A stretch of DNA of 41,685 bases from Phocaeicola massiliensis B84634 = Timone 84634 = DSM 17679 = JCM 13223 (GCF_000382445.1 NZ_KB905472.1:2769503-2811187), one strand, 5' to 3'. Counted from the stretch's first letter, positions 16,115-27,264 are shown. Program-made: numbers and translations. The notes: generated from the letters alone by a model not told the origin.

Positions 16115-17794
16115 TTATTTCTTCTTTTTATTAAACAAGTCCTGATTTGGCAGAGGCGCGGCACCTCGATTACTCTTCTTTAACTCCTGCCCGGCTTTCT
16201 TTCCGCGCCAGTTAAAAATATCCTCTTTGTTGAGCGGACGAATATAGTCAAACCAATTAAAATTTTCCAGTTTCATTTTATCGGGTGGAAGTTGAAGCAT
16301 CGGATAAAGAGTACCATTTGATTTCGGACTCATGACCATCTTTTTCATTTTCCGGTTTTCCAAATATATATTCAAAAGGCTTGTCTCCGATACATTCATG
16401 CCAATCAATGTGCTGTCGCTCTCCATCGGATAATAAACAACACGAACCGAACCGATAACATCTACCTGATGCATCTCTCCATTCTTGAAATATGCCTTGA
16501 TATCTTTTCCTGTTACCTGATTATAATTAACAGAATCCAATTTTTCGACAGATAGAGTCTGATTGTGAATATGGGCCCAATCAATAGTACTGTCATTCAT
16601 GTAAATCATAATTTCCTCACCCAACAACTGCTGATTATTATTCCAAAGAATCGGATCATAATACATAGTCAGACAACTGTCTTTAGACGAAAAGACTAGT
16701 GAATCACATACTCCCTGCACATCCGTGCGGTACATGCGCACTTTATGATATGCTCTTGTTTCACGGAAGGTGGAATCTGTATTCAGATTAAAAGTATACA
16801 TCTGCAACGTATCGGCATGCATAAATAAACTATCGCCCTGTGAATAATCTACCGCCACCGCCTTTTGGGTCGCAATGGCATATTTAGTCAGTTCATTGTA
16901 ATAACAATAGTCACCGGTAAGCATGTTTTTATTAATGGTATCGTTAAACAATACATTGTCAAAAGCTTCTCCATATCCTTTCACACGGTCATAAAACAAA
17001 CTGTCACCCGTCAACTGCTTGCCTTCATTGGTTAATACAGAACGATTGAGTAACTCTGCCTGACCAATCTGGGTATTATAGAAACCCAATTCCGAATAAA
17101 TATGGTTATTATCACTGTCGATATCCGACGGACCTACAATATTGGCAATCTTACTGGCTGTATTATAACGCAAAGTATCCGAAGTCAATGTAAACTTAGG
17201 ATTTACAAGTTTCACATCATAATTAAAAACCGACTGTTTAGTAGCAGGACTATACTCTCCCCATTCCGAAGTCAACACGTTTTCTTCATCCATCAGCGTA
17301 CCGCCATCGAAATAATAACCAAGGTTATAAATACGGTCATAGTTCAGACTATCGGTCAGCAATGTAGTATTCTTGTTCTCCATGCGCACATTATTGCGCA
17401 CTTGGGCTATCTGTGTGTTTCCATCATAAAAAAGATAATCCCCATACAAAAACAGCGTATCTCCCTGCACCATTTTTACATTATCAAAAGCCTCCAGCGA
17501 ATTGGTCTTTTCATAAAAGCAGGCACTGTCACAATACATATAAACACTATCATGGCGAAAAGTCACATTTCCAACCAATATCTGTGCATCAGGGTCAGGA
17601 TTTAAAGGACTTTTTTTCAATACATCGGAATGCAACAGATACACTTTACTCTTGGCAGGCTTCGGTTCAGCCTTTTTAGTGGGATTAACCTGAGCCAACA
17701 AGCAAAAGACAAACAGGCACAGGACACTAAACAAAAGTATCCTATGCCTGCTCGAAGAGTTATTTTTTTTTCTTTTTTCAAGCATACGGTTCAA
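16115..17794 (-). CDS. OstA/LptA-like LPS transport protein
   Basis: This 559-residue exported protein has an N-terminal basic stretch and one hydrophobic helix (about 18-36). Repeated beta-jellyroll strands of the OstA/LptA type follow (LVGNVTFRHDSVYMYCDSA, VKMVQGDTLFLYGDYLFYDG and similar units). LptA-fold proteins form the periplasmic bridge for lipopolysaccharide between the inner-membrane LptBFGC machine and LptD; the Bacteroidetes version is much longer than E. coli LptA. The C-terminal part is Lys-rich. It lies 10 nt after the SurA-like gene and is followed after 2 nt by the 98-residue membrane protein. The LptB gene is elsewhere in this window (34345-35169). Confidence 0.85.
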   Translation of the reverse strand: MNRMLEKRKKNNSSSRHRILLFSVLCLFVFCLLAQVNPTKKAEPKPAKSKVYLLHSDVLKKSPLNPDPDAQILVGNVTFRHDSVYMYCDSACFYEKTNSLEAFDNVKMVQGDTLFLYGDYLFYDGNTQIAQVRNNVRMENKNTTLLTDSLNYDRIYNLGYYFDGGTLMDEENVLTSEWGEYSPATKQSVFNYDVKLVNPKFTLTSDTLRYNTASKIANIVGPSDIDSDNNHIYSELGFYNTQIGQAELLNRSVLTNEGKQLTGDSLFYDRVKGYGEAFDNVLFNDTINKNMLTGDYCYYNELTKYAIATQKAVAVDYSQGDSLFMHADTLQMYTFNLNTDSTFRETRAYHKVRMYRTDVQGVCDSLVFSSKDSCLTMYYDPILWNNNQQLLGEEIMIYMNDSTIDWAHIHNQTLSVEKLDSVNYNQVTGKDIKAYFKNGEMHQVDVIGSVRVVYYPMESDSTLIGMNVSETSLLNIYLENRKMKKMVMSPKSNGTLYPMLQLPPDKMKLENFNWFDYIRPLNKEDIFNWRGKKAGQELKKSNRGAAPLPNQDLFNKKKK

Positions 17795-17804
17795 TATACT
17801 ACAT

Positions 17805-19178
17805 TTATTCTTTTATCCAACCCGGATATTTAAAATCACATTTCTGCCACTTCTCATTAATACGCACATAGGTATGTTTTTGCTTTTCTTTGATCCACTT
17901 TTCAAGCTTATCTTCACTACGTTTTTCCATGACGATAGCCTTCAGCCGCTGATAGTCTTCCGAAATGGTCGCCTTATGTCCGTTAATACGACTTTTCAGC
18001 TTTACAATGGCGCACACCTCTTTTCCTTTATCGTTTATCATAGTGAATGCTCTTGATATCTCACCTACGTTCATATTTTCCACCATCTTGGCCACTTCCT
18101 GAGAAACTTGTGCCAAGTCCTGCATTTCAAAACGCGCCGTACCGGTATTCTTGTTAGCCATCAAACCATGGTTATTCTTTGTATCCTTATCCTGAGAAAT
18201 ATAAGTAGCAGCATCATCAAAAGTAAATTTCTGGTTGCGGATGTCATCAGCAATAGAATCCAAACGAACTAAAGCTGCCTCCAAGTCTTTTTCCTCCACT
18301 TTCGGCTTCAACAAAATATGGCGGGTATTAATACGGTCACCGCGTTTTTCAATCAATTGGATAATGTGAAAACCAAACTCAGTTTCTACAATCTTTGAAA
18401 CCTTATTAGGATCCTGCAAGTTAAAAGCGACATTGGCATATTCGGGCACCAATTCTCCTTTGCCCATAAAGCCAAGCTCACCGCCACGACGCGCCGTTCC
18501 GGGATCTTCAGAATAAAAACGGGCATATGTGGCAAATGACATTTTACCGGAATTAATACCATCTGTATAGTCACGCAAAGTTTTCTTCACACGCTCTACT
18601 TCTTCCAACGGAATTTTAGGTTCCAATGTCACAATCTGCACCTCCACCTGAGTGGGAACAAAAGGAATACTGTCTTGCGGCAAATCCTTAAAATAACGGC
18701 GCACTTCGGCAGGAGTTATCTTAATCTCCCCCACAATATGCTGTTGCATTTTCTGCACAGTCAAGCCATCGCGGATATTCTCACGAAGCATTTCGCGTAT
18801 CTGGGTAGAAGTCTTATTATAATACTCTTCCAATTTCTCTTTAGAACCTCCTACTTGTTCGATTAGCCAATTGGTACGTCTTTCCACTTGACCAATCACT
18901 TCCTGTTCAGAAACTTCAATACTATCGATAGCTGCCTGGTGAAGGAACAACTTCTGAACAGCAAGCTGTTCAGGAATAATACAATACGGATCTCCGTCAA
19001 ACTTGCGTCCTTCATACTGAGCATTCAACCGCTCACTTTCTACGTCAGATTTAAGGATAGCCTCATCGCCTACCACCCACACAACTTCGTCTATAACGTT
19101 GTCTTGTCCATATACAGAAACAGCAGCGAACAGCATCAGTAACAGTGCATAAACTTTAGTACACATCAATTTATTCAT
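17805..19178 (-). CDS. SurA-like periplasmic peptidyl-prolyl isomerase
   Basis: The 457-residue parvulin chaperone has a signal peptide ending at VYGQ (about residue 25). A SurA-type N-terminal helical domain (about 26-165, with DEVVWVVGDEAILKSDVE at its start) and two rotamase modules follow. The first module starts near VEVQIVTLEP (residue 175). The second starts at RINTRHILLKP (residue 285), where IN-RHIL is the usual parvulin start motif. Such proteins escort unfolded outer-membrane proteins across the periplasm. Its start overlaps the end of the upstream lipoprotein gene by 8 bp and it is followed by the OstA-like gene, placing OMP folding and LPS export in one transcript. Confidence 0.88.
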   Translation of the reverse strand: MNKLMCTKVYALLLMLFAAVSVYGQDNVIDEVVWVVGDEAILKSDVESERLNAQYEGRKFDGDPYCIIPEQLAVQKLFLHQAAIDSIEVSEQEVIGQVERRTNWLIEQVGGSKEKLEEYYNKTSTQIREMLRENIRDGLTVQKMQQHIVGEIKITPAEVRRYFKDLPQDSIPFVPTQVEVQIVTLEPKIPLEEVERVKKTLRDYTDGINSGKMSFATYARFYSEDPGTARRGGELGFMGKGELVPEYANVAFNLQDPNKVSKIVETEFGFHIIQLIEKRGDRINTRHILLKPKVEEKDLEAALVRLDSIADDIRNQKFTFDDAATYISQDKDTKNNHGLMANKNTGTARFEMQDLAQVSQEVAKMVENMNVGEISRAFTMINDKGKEVCAIVKLKSRINGHKATISEDYQRLKAIVMEKRSEDKLEKWIKEKQKHTYVRINEKWQKCDFKYPGWIKE

Positions 19179-20043
19179 CTGAATTCAAATAATAATAAAT
19201 AATCTTGTTTCTATCCGAAGCCCGTTGATACAAGTCCTCTTTCACCTTGTTAATAAATTCCACACGCTTCAGATTAATTAAAATCTCTTTTATTTCATCT
19301 CTGGCAAAGTCCAACGGCTTTTGTTTATCCTTGCCCAAGAAATCTTCTATATGTAAGAAATAGCAAAAGGCCGTGTCCTTGACTTCTACATTTCTATTTT
19401 TATCCAAATAGTTTGCATCCGTATCAAGCACCTTCAAAGGTATCTTGGCAGCCACATCGGGCACAGATGTCCAACGGTCATAAAAATAATCATAACTCAC
19501 TGCATTACGCAAACTATACTTCTCCAATTTTTCAATAACGTCCTGATTATTCTTCCGATACCACACCCGCACATTTCCCAAATCAGGAGAACTGAGAGGA
19601 ACCTTTATAAAAAGCCCTTTGACCAATGGATTGTCCAACCGGAACAGTTCTTTGTTCTTTTCATAATAAGCATTTATTTCCTCTTCACTGATATCGTTTG
19701 CCAATTTCTGATTCACCAACTCCTCTTGATAAGTGTGCATAATCAATGCACGGCGATAATTTTCCACCAGTTTGGAGATTTTATCATTATCGGGAATATT
19801 CCCCTCCGCCTTATCAAACAGCAGCGCATCCTCTATCCAGTTCCTGATATAGTGTTCGGCAAACAATACACTATCATCCTTCGATATATTGAGAGGAAGA
19901 GCCGCCTGCAAATCTTCCTTATACAGAAATTCGCCGGACACTTCCACCAAAGGAGTTTTTCCTTTATGGTTATGCTCCTGACCGCATCCAGTCATGGCAG
20001 CGGCAATCACAAGTATTACTCCCCAGTTTTTCACGATACTCAT
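19171..20043 (-). CDS. Parvulin-related lipoprotein (SurA N-domain-like)
   Basis: The 290-residue protein carries a lipoprotein signal with lipobox MTGC (Cys20). A helical segment resembles the SurA/PpiC N-terminal domain (YIRNWIEDALLFDKAE; ISEEEINAYYEKNKELF). The remaining part lacks a recognisable rotamase motif, so isomerase activity is unlikely. A membrane-tethered chaperone role in outer-membrane biogenesis is the best inference from its position between two parvulin genes. It is 36 nt downstream of the first parvulin and overlaps the next by 8 bp. Confidence 0.78.
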   Translation of the reverse strand: MSIVKNWGVILVIAAAMTGCGQEHNHKGKTPLVEVSGEFLYKEDLQAALPLNISKDDSVLFAEHYIRNWIEDALLFDKAEGNIPDNDKISKLVENYRRALIMHTYQEELVNQKLANDISEEEINAYYEKNKELFRLDNPLVKGLFIKVPLSSPDLGNVRVWYRKNNQDVIEKLEKYSLRNAVSYDYFYDRWTSVPDVAAKIPLKVLDTDANYLDKNRNVEVKDTAFCYFLHIEDFLGKDKQKPLDFARDEIKEILINLKRVEFINKVKEDLYQRASDRNKIIYYYLNSDE

Positions 20044-20079
20044 AAAGCATTAAAATAGTGAACGAAGATACTGCAATAA

Positions 20080-21450
20080 TTAATTACTTCCGTTATTATT
20101 AACTGTTTTTAAAACCTCTTGGTTAATTTCAACCTTATATTTTCGTTTCAATTCTTTCATCCAAGAGTCCTCATGTATAGCCTGATAATCACGGATTACC
20201 GATTCTTTTACATCCAAATAGCTCTCCGGTCCCTTTTTCAATTTCTTACCCATCACAAAGGTATAAGAAAAACCGGGAACTTGTTCAAAACTTCCACACT
20301 TAAAAACTAATTTATCGACATATTGATTCTTCCCTATAATAAATACGCCCACTTCTATGCTTGCTTGCGGAACCGCCGTGTGCATCATCAACTTTTCCAA
20401 AGCGGATTTCCACTCCTCCATCGGCTTTTTCTTTAAATATTTCTTAATGACAGAAGCCATTTTCTTATTCCTGCAATGAATAACAGCTCCTTTATATCGA
20501 GGCAAATCCCAAGCATAATCCGATTTATGCTGCTTGAAATAGTGTTCCAAGTCGGCTTCGGAACAAGCATATTCTGTCTCCTGATACTTCCGCGTGAGAT
20601 AAGAAACCAATAAACCATCATGTACCTCTTGCAAACGTAACGCCCAATCGGGATATTTCCCGGCCAAAGCCCCTGACCGGTAAAGGGCTAAAACATCTTT
20701 TCTGACCGAAGAAGAGCAAACTCCTCCATGCTCCATATATGCTTGTATTTCCTCCTTTTTGTCGTGATATGAGGCAAAAGGCTTACGCTCTACCCACTTG
20801 ACGATATGAAGACCTAAAGGAGAATAAAAAGGAACCGAGATTTTGTTCTTTTCCAGCACTGTCAATTTATTCACCCATTCCTGCATGTTCTTATTGACAG
20901 GCATCCAAGGCAACAAGCCTCCGACTTGCCGGCTGTCTGCATCGTCTGAATAACGGCGTGCCAACAACGAAAAATCAGCCCCACTCCGCAACGCTGAATA
21001 AATAGAATCCATTACAGCTTGCGCCGCCTGTTCTGCGGCCGGAGTCGCATTTTGAGGCAAATATTTACTGATATGAGCGATCCTCACCCAATCATTCGTT
21101 TGAAGTCGCTGTTTGTTCCGTTCATAAATAAAACGGGCTTCCTGTTCCTCCATACCGGCATCCACCACATACGATTTCACCAAACGACCTTCATAAAACG
21201 AAAGTTGCCTGCGAAAAGCAGAGACAGTGTCCAAACCACTATCCATAGCGTATCTTACCTTCAGTTTATAATTGATAAAAGCAGGTAAATAAGCCTCGGG
21301 AGTCTGCTTGGGAGCTTTTCGATAATAATACTCGAATTCGGAACGATAGACAGGCTTACCCTCAATATACAACACGACATCTCCTTGCGCCTGCATTTCG
21401 GACACAGACACAAGGAGAAGCAAGAGAACACCGAGCAAATAACGCGGCAT
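20080..21450 (-). CDS. Parvulin-type periplasmic peptidyl-prolyl isomerase
   Basis: The 456-residue exported protein has a signal peptide ending at MQAQ (about residue 22) and then a SurA-like N-terminal helical domain (YKLKVRYAMDSGL). One rotamase domain covers about 122-230, with VRIAHISKYL at its start and GADFSLLARRYSDDADSRQ-GG inside, followed by PFYSPLGLHIVKW. The C-terminal half (about 260-456) shows no second clear parvulin motif. It is the first of three consecutive SurA-related genes and starts 12 nt after the guaB stop, so it is probably transcribed from the guaB promoter. Confidence 0.86.
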   Translation of the reverse strand: MPRYLLGVLLLLLVSVSEMQAQGDVVLYIEGKPVYRSEFEYYYRKAPKQTPEAYLPAFINYKLKVRYAMDSGLDTVSAFRRQLSFYEGRLVKSYVVDAGMEEQEARFIYERNKQRLQTNDWVRIAHISKYLPQNATPAAEQAAQAVMDSIYSALRSGADFSLLARRYSDDADSRQVGGLLPWMPVNKNMQEWVNKLTVLEKNKISVPFYSPLGLHIVKWVERKPFASYHDKKEEIQAYMEHGGVCSSSVRKDVLALYRSGALAGKYPDWALRLQEVHDGLLVSYLTRKYQETEYACSEADLEHYFKQHKSDYAWDLPRYKGAVIHCRNKKMASVIKKYLKKKPMEEWKSALEKLMMHTAVPQASIEVGVFIIGKNQYVDKLVFKCGSFEQVPGFSYTFVMGKKLKKGPESYLDVKESVIRDYQAIHEDSWMKELKRKYKVEINQEVLKTVNNNGSN

Positions 21451-21462
21451 TATTTTTTCATT

Positions 21463-22959
<1,497 letters not shown>

Positions 22960-22969
22960 TTATTGCGTG

Positions 22970-22977
22970 CAAATATA
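22970..22977 (-). promoter_or_regulatory. guaB promoter -7 element
   Basis: TATATTTG on the minus strand matches TAnnTTTG exactly. The implied start of transcription, near 22963, gives a leader of about 25 nt. No good TTG is visible at 19-21 nt. It may drive the whole guaB-mutL run. Confidence 0.6.
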
Positions 22978-23052
22978 CGAGTTTTATTCAATACCGGAAA
23001 ATGATAGAATATTTTTTTGTTAGGGTGAAAGAAAATTTAGCAAAAAAAATAA

Positions 23053-25182
23053 TCAACCCCGCTCTAACAAAGCCTTCATTATTTTATCAGCCATTAATTT
23101 ATATCCTTCCTCCGTCAAGTGTGTATAATCACCGCTATAAAGTTCGTCACGTATTCTTCCATCTGCATCCAAGAACCATTCGGTAGGATTCACATATTCA
23201 GCGCCAGCCAATTTCTTTTTTTTCAATATGGCATGAATTTTATCACAACTCATGCGAATTGCACTTCCTTTCTCCTTACCTGCGGGGAGAAGACCTAAAA
23301 GAAGGATACGAGAATCGGGGAAAGCAATAACCGCTTCCTTTGTAACAGCGACAATACCTTCCGCCACTTCTTCCGGTGTATTTTCACCTGATATTAAATT
23401 ATTAATGCCGATAGCTATCACAACAACCTCCGGTTTACAACAATTATAATCATCATTGCGGATACGCCAAAGAAGATTCTGAGTACGGTCACCCGATATT
23501 CCCGCACTTTCCCACGTCTTCTCACCAAGTACCCTATCCATTGCCTCTTTGCCGGGCTTATAGGCTACAGCTTTTCGGGTGCCTCCCCATCCCTGAGTAA
23601 TGGAATTACCCAACAGCAATAATTTCAGCTTCCTGTTTGCCAAAGTTGCTTTAATATCAGCATCCACCTCATGCCATTCAACGCCTTTTACCCATCCGGC
23701 CCCGGAACGGAACTCATTCCCGGGAACAGCATGGATACATTCATTGGGGAGACGATGTAAAGCCGATAAAATAAAATGTACGATAGGTTCGGGGTTATTC
23801 AACGAATGAGGATGATGCCCTACTCCCGGTTTATGTATCACAGTAACAGGAACTCCCAAACGTTCCATTTCTTCTTCAAATACAGCTGTATTTTCACTAA
23901 CCGGAACAACCTTGTCCGCATCGCCCACAACGTGCAAGCAAGGAATACCGGCTTTTGCTATTTTCCCGGCATGATTCACCGGATTTTTCCGCCACTTTAA
24001 AGCTGCTTCTTCATTTGAAAATCCATATGCTGAAAGCAATTGCCGAACATCATCATCCGACCCCTCCGAAGCACCTCTCCCCATCGGCCAGCTTTTAATA
24101 TCCATCACCGGCGCATCCGCATAGATACAGGCAACTTTATCAGTATTTTGTACAGCCCAGTTGTAGACAATCAATCCTCCCCGGCTCATACCTTCCAAAA
24201 CAACTTTCTTATGGAAGCCTTCTTTTACCATCTTTGCATACAATTTATTCCAACGTTTGACAGCTTTGTCCGCCCCATACATATCAGCCACATCACAATA
24301 GGCAATATGAAATCCCTGTTCCAACAACGCAATATCCGTTTGAGGTTGATGTCCCCAAAATCGAGCACGCATCACCCACGGCTTTCCTTTCGCCTCCTTA
24401 TAAGGTTTCACAATCTTGCAAGCAGCCCCGTCACAATCAAACTGATATCCACAGAAACCATGAAAATTAAATTCTTCTTTACCTTGCAACCAATCAGCTT
24501 TATCTTGTTCTGTACACCCTGCAGTAAGAATCAAATAAGAACCTATTTGACGAGCCATTTTTCCGGCACCGATAGAAGACGGATGCAAGCGATCCGGTAA
24601 AAGATGTGATTCCCATTGGTCACCCAACAAATTAAACAGGTTGAGTATTTCTAACTTGTTTTTCCATGCAATCTCTTCTATCATAGGACGAACCGAAGCA
24701 GCTATCCGCTCTGCACTGATGGAGGAATCATCCGTCAGAAAGCAACGGACAGGAGTCAGCAAAATGATACGCGGATGTGAAGGTAATGATTTATAACTAT
24801 CAATAAGTCGCTGATAATCTCCTATAAAATCATCTTTATATTGCCAGTTTTGAGGTTTGGTATCATTGGTTCCTAATTTTATGAGCACAATATCCGGCTG
24901 AAATGTATGTGAATCTGCAAATGCACGGGTCTTTACATAAGGATAATCCCCTTTTGACAAAAGAGTGCAACCCGAAATTCCATAATTCCTGACCTCGTAA
25001 TCACTTCCCAAATAAGCTTGCAACTGAGCCGGATAACTATTTTTATTGCGATTGGGAATGTTAGCTCCATAAGTAATACTATTTCCAACGCAAGCTACTT
25101 TAATAACTGCTTTTTGAGCAAAAGCATCCATTTTTACTAAGAAAAAGGATAAAAGCAATACACAAATCAGATTCGTTTTCAT
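23053..25182 (-). CDS. Exported three-domain esterase: SGNH - alpha/beta hydrolase - SGNH
   Basis: The 709-residue protein has a signal peptide ending near AFAQ (residue 23) and three hydrolase modules. Module 1 (about 27-222) is an SGNH/GDSL esterase with GNSIT (Ser35), GTND (104-107) and DRLH (Asp197, His200). Module 2 (about 235-475) is an alpha/beta hydrolase with GMSRG (Ser333), GDAD (420-423) and GVGHHPH (453-459). Module 3 (about 518-709) is a second SGNH domain with GNSIT (Ser527), GIN (592-594) and DYTH (Asp685, His688). All three catalytic sets look intact. Removing acetyl or other ester groups from plant or host polysaccharides is the likely role, but the substrate cannot be read from sequence. 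It has its own promoter and no glycan-uptake genes beside it. Confidence 0.85.
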   Translation of the reverse strand: MKTNLICVLLLSFFLVKMDAFAQKAVIKVACVGNSITYGANIPNRNKNSYPAQLQAYLGSDYEVRNYGISGCTLLSKGDYPYVKTRAFADSHTFQPDIVLIKLGTNDTKPQNWQYKDDFIGDYQRLIDSYKSLPSHPRIILLTPVRCFLTDDSSISAERIAASVRPMIEEIAWKNKLEILNLFNLLGDQWESHLLPDRLHPSSIGAGKMARQIGSYLILTAGCTEQDKADWLQGKEEFNFHGFCGYQFDCDGAACKIVKPYKEAKGKPWVMRARFWGHQPQTDIALLEQGFHIAYCDVADMYGADKAVKRWNKLYAKMVKEGFHKKVVLEGMSRGGLIVYNWAVQNTDKVACIYADAPVMDIKSWPMGRGASEGSDDDVRQLLSAYGFSNEEAALKWRKNPVNHAGKIAKAGIPCLHVVGDADKVVPVSENTAVFEEEMERLGVPVTVIHKPGVGHHPHSLNNPEPIVHFILSALHRLPNECIHAVPGNEFRSGAGWVKGVEWHEVDADIKATLANRKLKLLLLGNSITQGWGGTRKAVAYKPGKEAMDRVLGEKTWESAGISGDRTQNLLWRIRNDDYNCCKPEVVVIAIGINNLISGENTPEEVAEGIVAVTKEAVIAFPDSRILLLGLLPAGKEKGSAIRMSCDKIHAILKKKKLAGAEYVNPTEWFLDADGRIRDELYSGDYTHLTEEGYKLMADKIMKALLERG

Positions 25183-25244
25183 TCGTATTTTAATAGATTT
25201 AATTTAGTCCTAGAGTACTCATTTTAGCAAATATCTGAACGGGA

Positions 25245-25275
25245 CAAAGTACCTATTGTCATTTCCAAAAACAAA
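25245..25275 (-). promoter_or_regulatory. Promoter of the three-domain esterase
   Basis: On the minus strand TTTG (25272-25275) is followed after 19 nt by GTACTTTG (25245-25252), the same spacing as the carB and RRM promoters. The -7 box departs from TAnnTTTG at its first two bases. The leader would be about 55 nt. Confidence 0.5.
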
Positions 25276-25393
25276 AATAGTACAAATTCTCTATATTCAA
25301 AAAAAGTGGGGAAGATGATTGGAGATACAGACAAACAAACCCAATTTAATAAATCAGTATACAGTCCCTTAAAAAGAACAAGAAGTTTTAAAA

Positions 25394-25431
25394 AAAGACC
25401 TTGAACTTTTTTAAAAACTCCAAGGTCTTTT
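25394..25431. terminator. Hairpin with A/T flanks in the 25.2-25.6 kb intergenic region
   Basis: AAAGACCTTG (25394-25403) pairs with CAAGGTCTTT (25421-25430) around a 17-nt loop that is itself T- and A-rich. On the minus strand the stem is followed by T residues (complement of the A-run at 25388-25396). It lies about 200 nt beyond the BlaR1-like stop codon and upstream of the esterase promoter, so it probably ends minus-strand transcripts coming from blaI-blaR1. Confidence 0.55.
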
Positions 25432-25500
25432 CGGAGTGGCAATGGGCACAACAGCAAATAAGACATCCCTGATTGCACATCCAAATAAAGTTTGTGAAAT

Positions 25501-25583
25501 CTGCCTTCACACATAGCGTATAGTACATTTCACCTCTCTACACTATATATCAACAAGTTACGCCTCGTTTTGTGTGAAAGCAG
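25501..25583. repeat. Palindromic intergenic element
   Basis: CTGCCTTCACACA (25501-25513) and TGTGTGAAAGCAG (25571-25583) are inverted with one mismatch. An inner GCGTA/TACGC pair (25517-25521, 25559-25563) extends the stem. TTTTTTT follows on the plus strand. Additional TGTGAA/TTCACA and GAAAT/ATTTC motifs lie inside and just left. There is no ORF. It may be a dispersed repeat or a structured RNA end downstream of the BlaR1-like gene. The remaining intergenic bases (25200-25633) show only the hairpin and promoter listed separately. Confidence 0.5.
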
Positions 25584-25633
25584 TTTTTTTCTAAACTTCA
25601 TTACTATCACCGGCAGAAGTCAATTCTCAAGAT

Positions 25634-27247
25634 TTAATGAGCTACATCGACCTTCAAAAGATACAACTTACGCAACACCTGCTTGACATCATACACCATA
25701 CCTTCTTGCACATCCTTCGGCACATTCAGACCGATGGATATCACGTTTTTCGATATGTCCACCCTTTCAAGCAAGGAAGCTATTTCAGATTCCAATTCCT
25801 GTAAAGTAAAATCTCTCAAACTTCTTTTCTCTTCTCCTTCCATGAAAATCGTGATGCCAAATCCTTCCAAGCGCTTGTTTTTATCCGCCACTTTTGCAAC
25901 CGGATTTCCATAAGACCGGGGAGGATTATAAACAATCCGGTTGGAAAGACTATGCTGCAACAGTTCGGCAGAATACTCCGCACTCAACTCACGCAAAGCC
26001 AACTCATATCCGCGACTTATCTGCTGCTTAGTCTCGTAAACGCAACCCATCTTCGCATTCCGGTCGGCTGTGATGCAAGCCACTATCTGCGGCACCTCCT
26101 TGTTCTTGGCATATCGGGAAGAGAAGTCGGCTACCAATCTCTTCGATACAGCATCTGCCAATCCTTCCAACTTTACCACATCCATCTTGTCAAAAACGCC
26201 AATCATCAACTGGTTGCGCTGGTTAACATACACATCAAATGCAACGGCATCCGGCGCCAGTCCAGCATAATCAGCCGCCGAAACCGACATATTCAGCGAA
26301 CTGCTGTCGCACATGGCCGCCTGTCTCACTACTACTGTTTGTAAAGCCGCATCTACTTTAGGCTGGGCGAAAACGAACACGGCTCCCGCAGCCAACGGAA
26401 ACGCTATCAAGATATACAAGCGCTTCCATCCGGGTGTTTTTCTTTCCATCATCATAGTTATACGTTTTTTAAGTGAACAATGGTCGAAACCGCAGGCCAT
26501 AGAGTAGAGCCTTGTGCCCACAGCTTTTTCCACCAATAATAATTGATATGTTTTTACATCAATACCACAACTGATTACTCCATGGTCTGCCTGATACTCA
26601 TGCAGGTCACGCAACTCTTTCTGCCACAGCCATACCACCGGATTGAACCAGTGGAAAACCTGTAATAACTGCATCCAAAGGCTATCCCACGAGTGGCCAT
26701 AAAATACATGCATCTGTTCGTGCAAGCGTATCAACGGATAGGCTTCATAATCCTTACGGTTCATCACAATATAATTTCCCCAACTAAAGGGGCTTACCTG
26801 CCTGTCCGTCACTATCCAACATACACCACTTTCGCGATATACAGAAGCGCTTTTTATCAGATGCCACATACGGATGTATGCCGCCAAAAACAGGAGCAAA
26901 ACAAAAGAACACCCCCCGACATAAAGAAAAAAGAAAAACCGGGAATAAAGAAATGTACTTTCTCCGGCATCGGCAGAAACAACCGCTCCCACCTCAGCCT
27001 GTCTTGTTTGGGGCAAAGTAACTTTAGTCAATGCCTCATCCAACATACGCAACGAACGATGCACAGGTAATTCTTCCTCTAAAGTGAAATGTACCAAAGG
27101 AAGTAATGAACACACCAACAAGCCCAACAACAAGACCCGGCGATTAAACCGAAAATGAGTGGTTCCCCTGAACAGCAGTCGGTACAACAAATAAAACGCA
27201 GACAGACAGAGGGTGCTTTTCAATATATAAATAATAAAAGCAGTCAT
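25634..27247 (-). CDS. BlaR1-like M56 family membrane metalloprotease/sensor
   Basis: The 537-residue protein has three N-terminal transmembrane helices (about 3-24, 38-55, 104-125) and a cytoplasmic M56 zinc protease domain. The zinc-binding HEQMH (176-180) and downstream Glu217 in HEYQAD are present, and a fourth membrane helix sits at about 274-290. In the family the sensor is activated from outside and then cleaves the BlaI repressor. Here the extracytoplasmic C-terminal part (about 291-537) is not a penicillin-binding domain and has no motif I recognise, so the signal is unlikely to be a beta-lactam. It follows the BlaI-like gene by 17 nt. No beta-lactamase gene is nearby. Confidence 0.85.
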   Translation of the reverse strand: MTAFIIYILKSTLCLSAFYLLYRLLFRGTTHFRFNRRVLLLGLLVCSLLPLVHFTLEEELPVHRSLRMLDEALTKVTLPQTRQAEVGAVVSADAGESTFLYSRFFFFLYVGGCSFVLLLFLAAYIRMWHLIKSASVYRESGVCWIVTDRQVSPFSWGNYIVMNRKDYEAYPLIRLHEQMHVFYGHSWDSLWMQLLQVFHWFNPVVWLWQKELRDLHEYQADHGVISCGIDVKTYQLLLVEKAVGTRLYSMACGFDHCSLKKRITMMMERKTPGWKRLYILIAFPLAAGAVFVFAQPKVDAALQTVVVRQAAMCDSSSLNMSVSAADYAGLAPDAVAFDVYVNQRNQLMIGVFDKMDVVKLEGLADAVSKRLVADFSSRYAKNKEVPQIVACITADRNAKMGCVYETKQQISRGYELALRELSAEYSAELLQHSLSNRIVYNPPRSYGNPVAKVADKNKRLEGFGITIFMEGEEKRSLRDFTLQELESEIASLLERVDISKNVISIGLNVPKDVQEGMVYDVKQVLRKLYLLKVDVAH

Positions 27248-27264
27248 AACGATTTCTTTTATTC

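Noticed and set aside
24040..24600. 186-aa plus-strand frame antisense to the three-domain esterase
   Set aside because: The esterase frame on the other strand has complete catalytic motifs; this one is His/Arg/Ser-rich noise.
25224..25514. 96-aa minus-strand frame in the 25.2-25.5 kb gap
   Set aside because: It runs through a terminator hairpin, the esterase promoter and half of the palindromic element. Composition is typical of AT-rich non-coding DNA.
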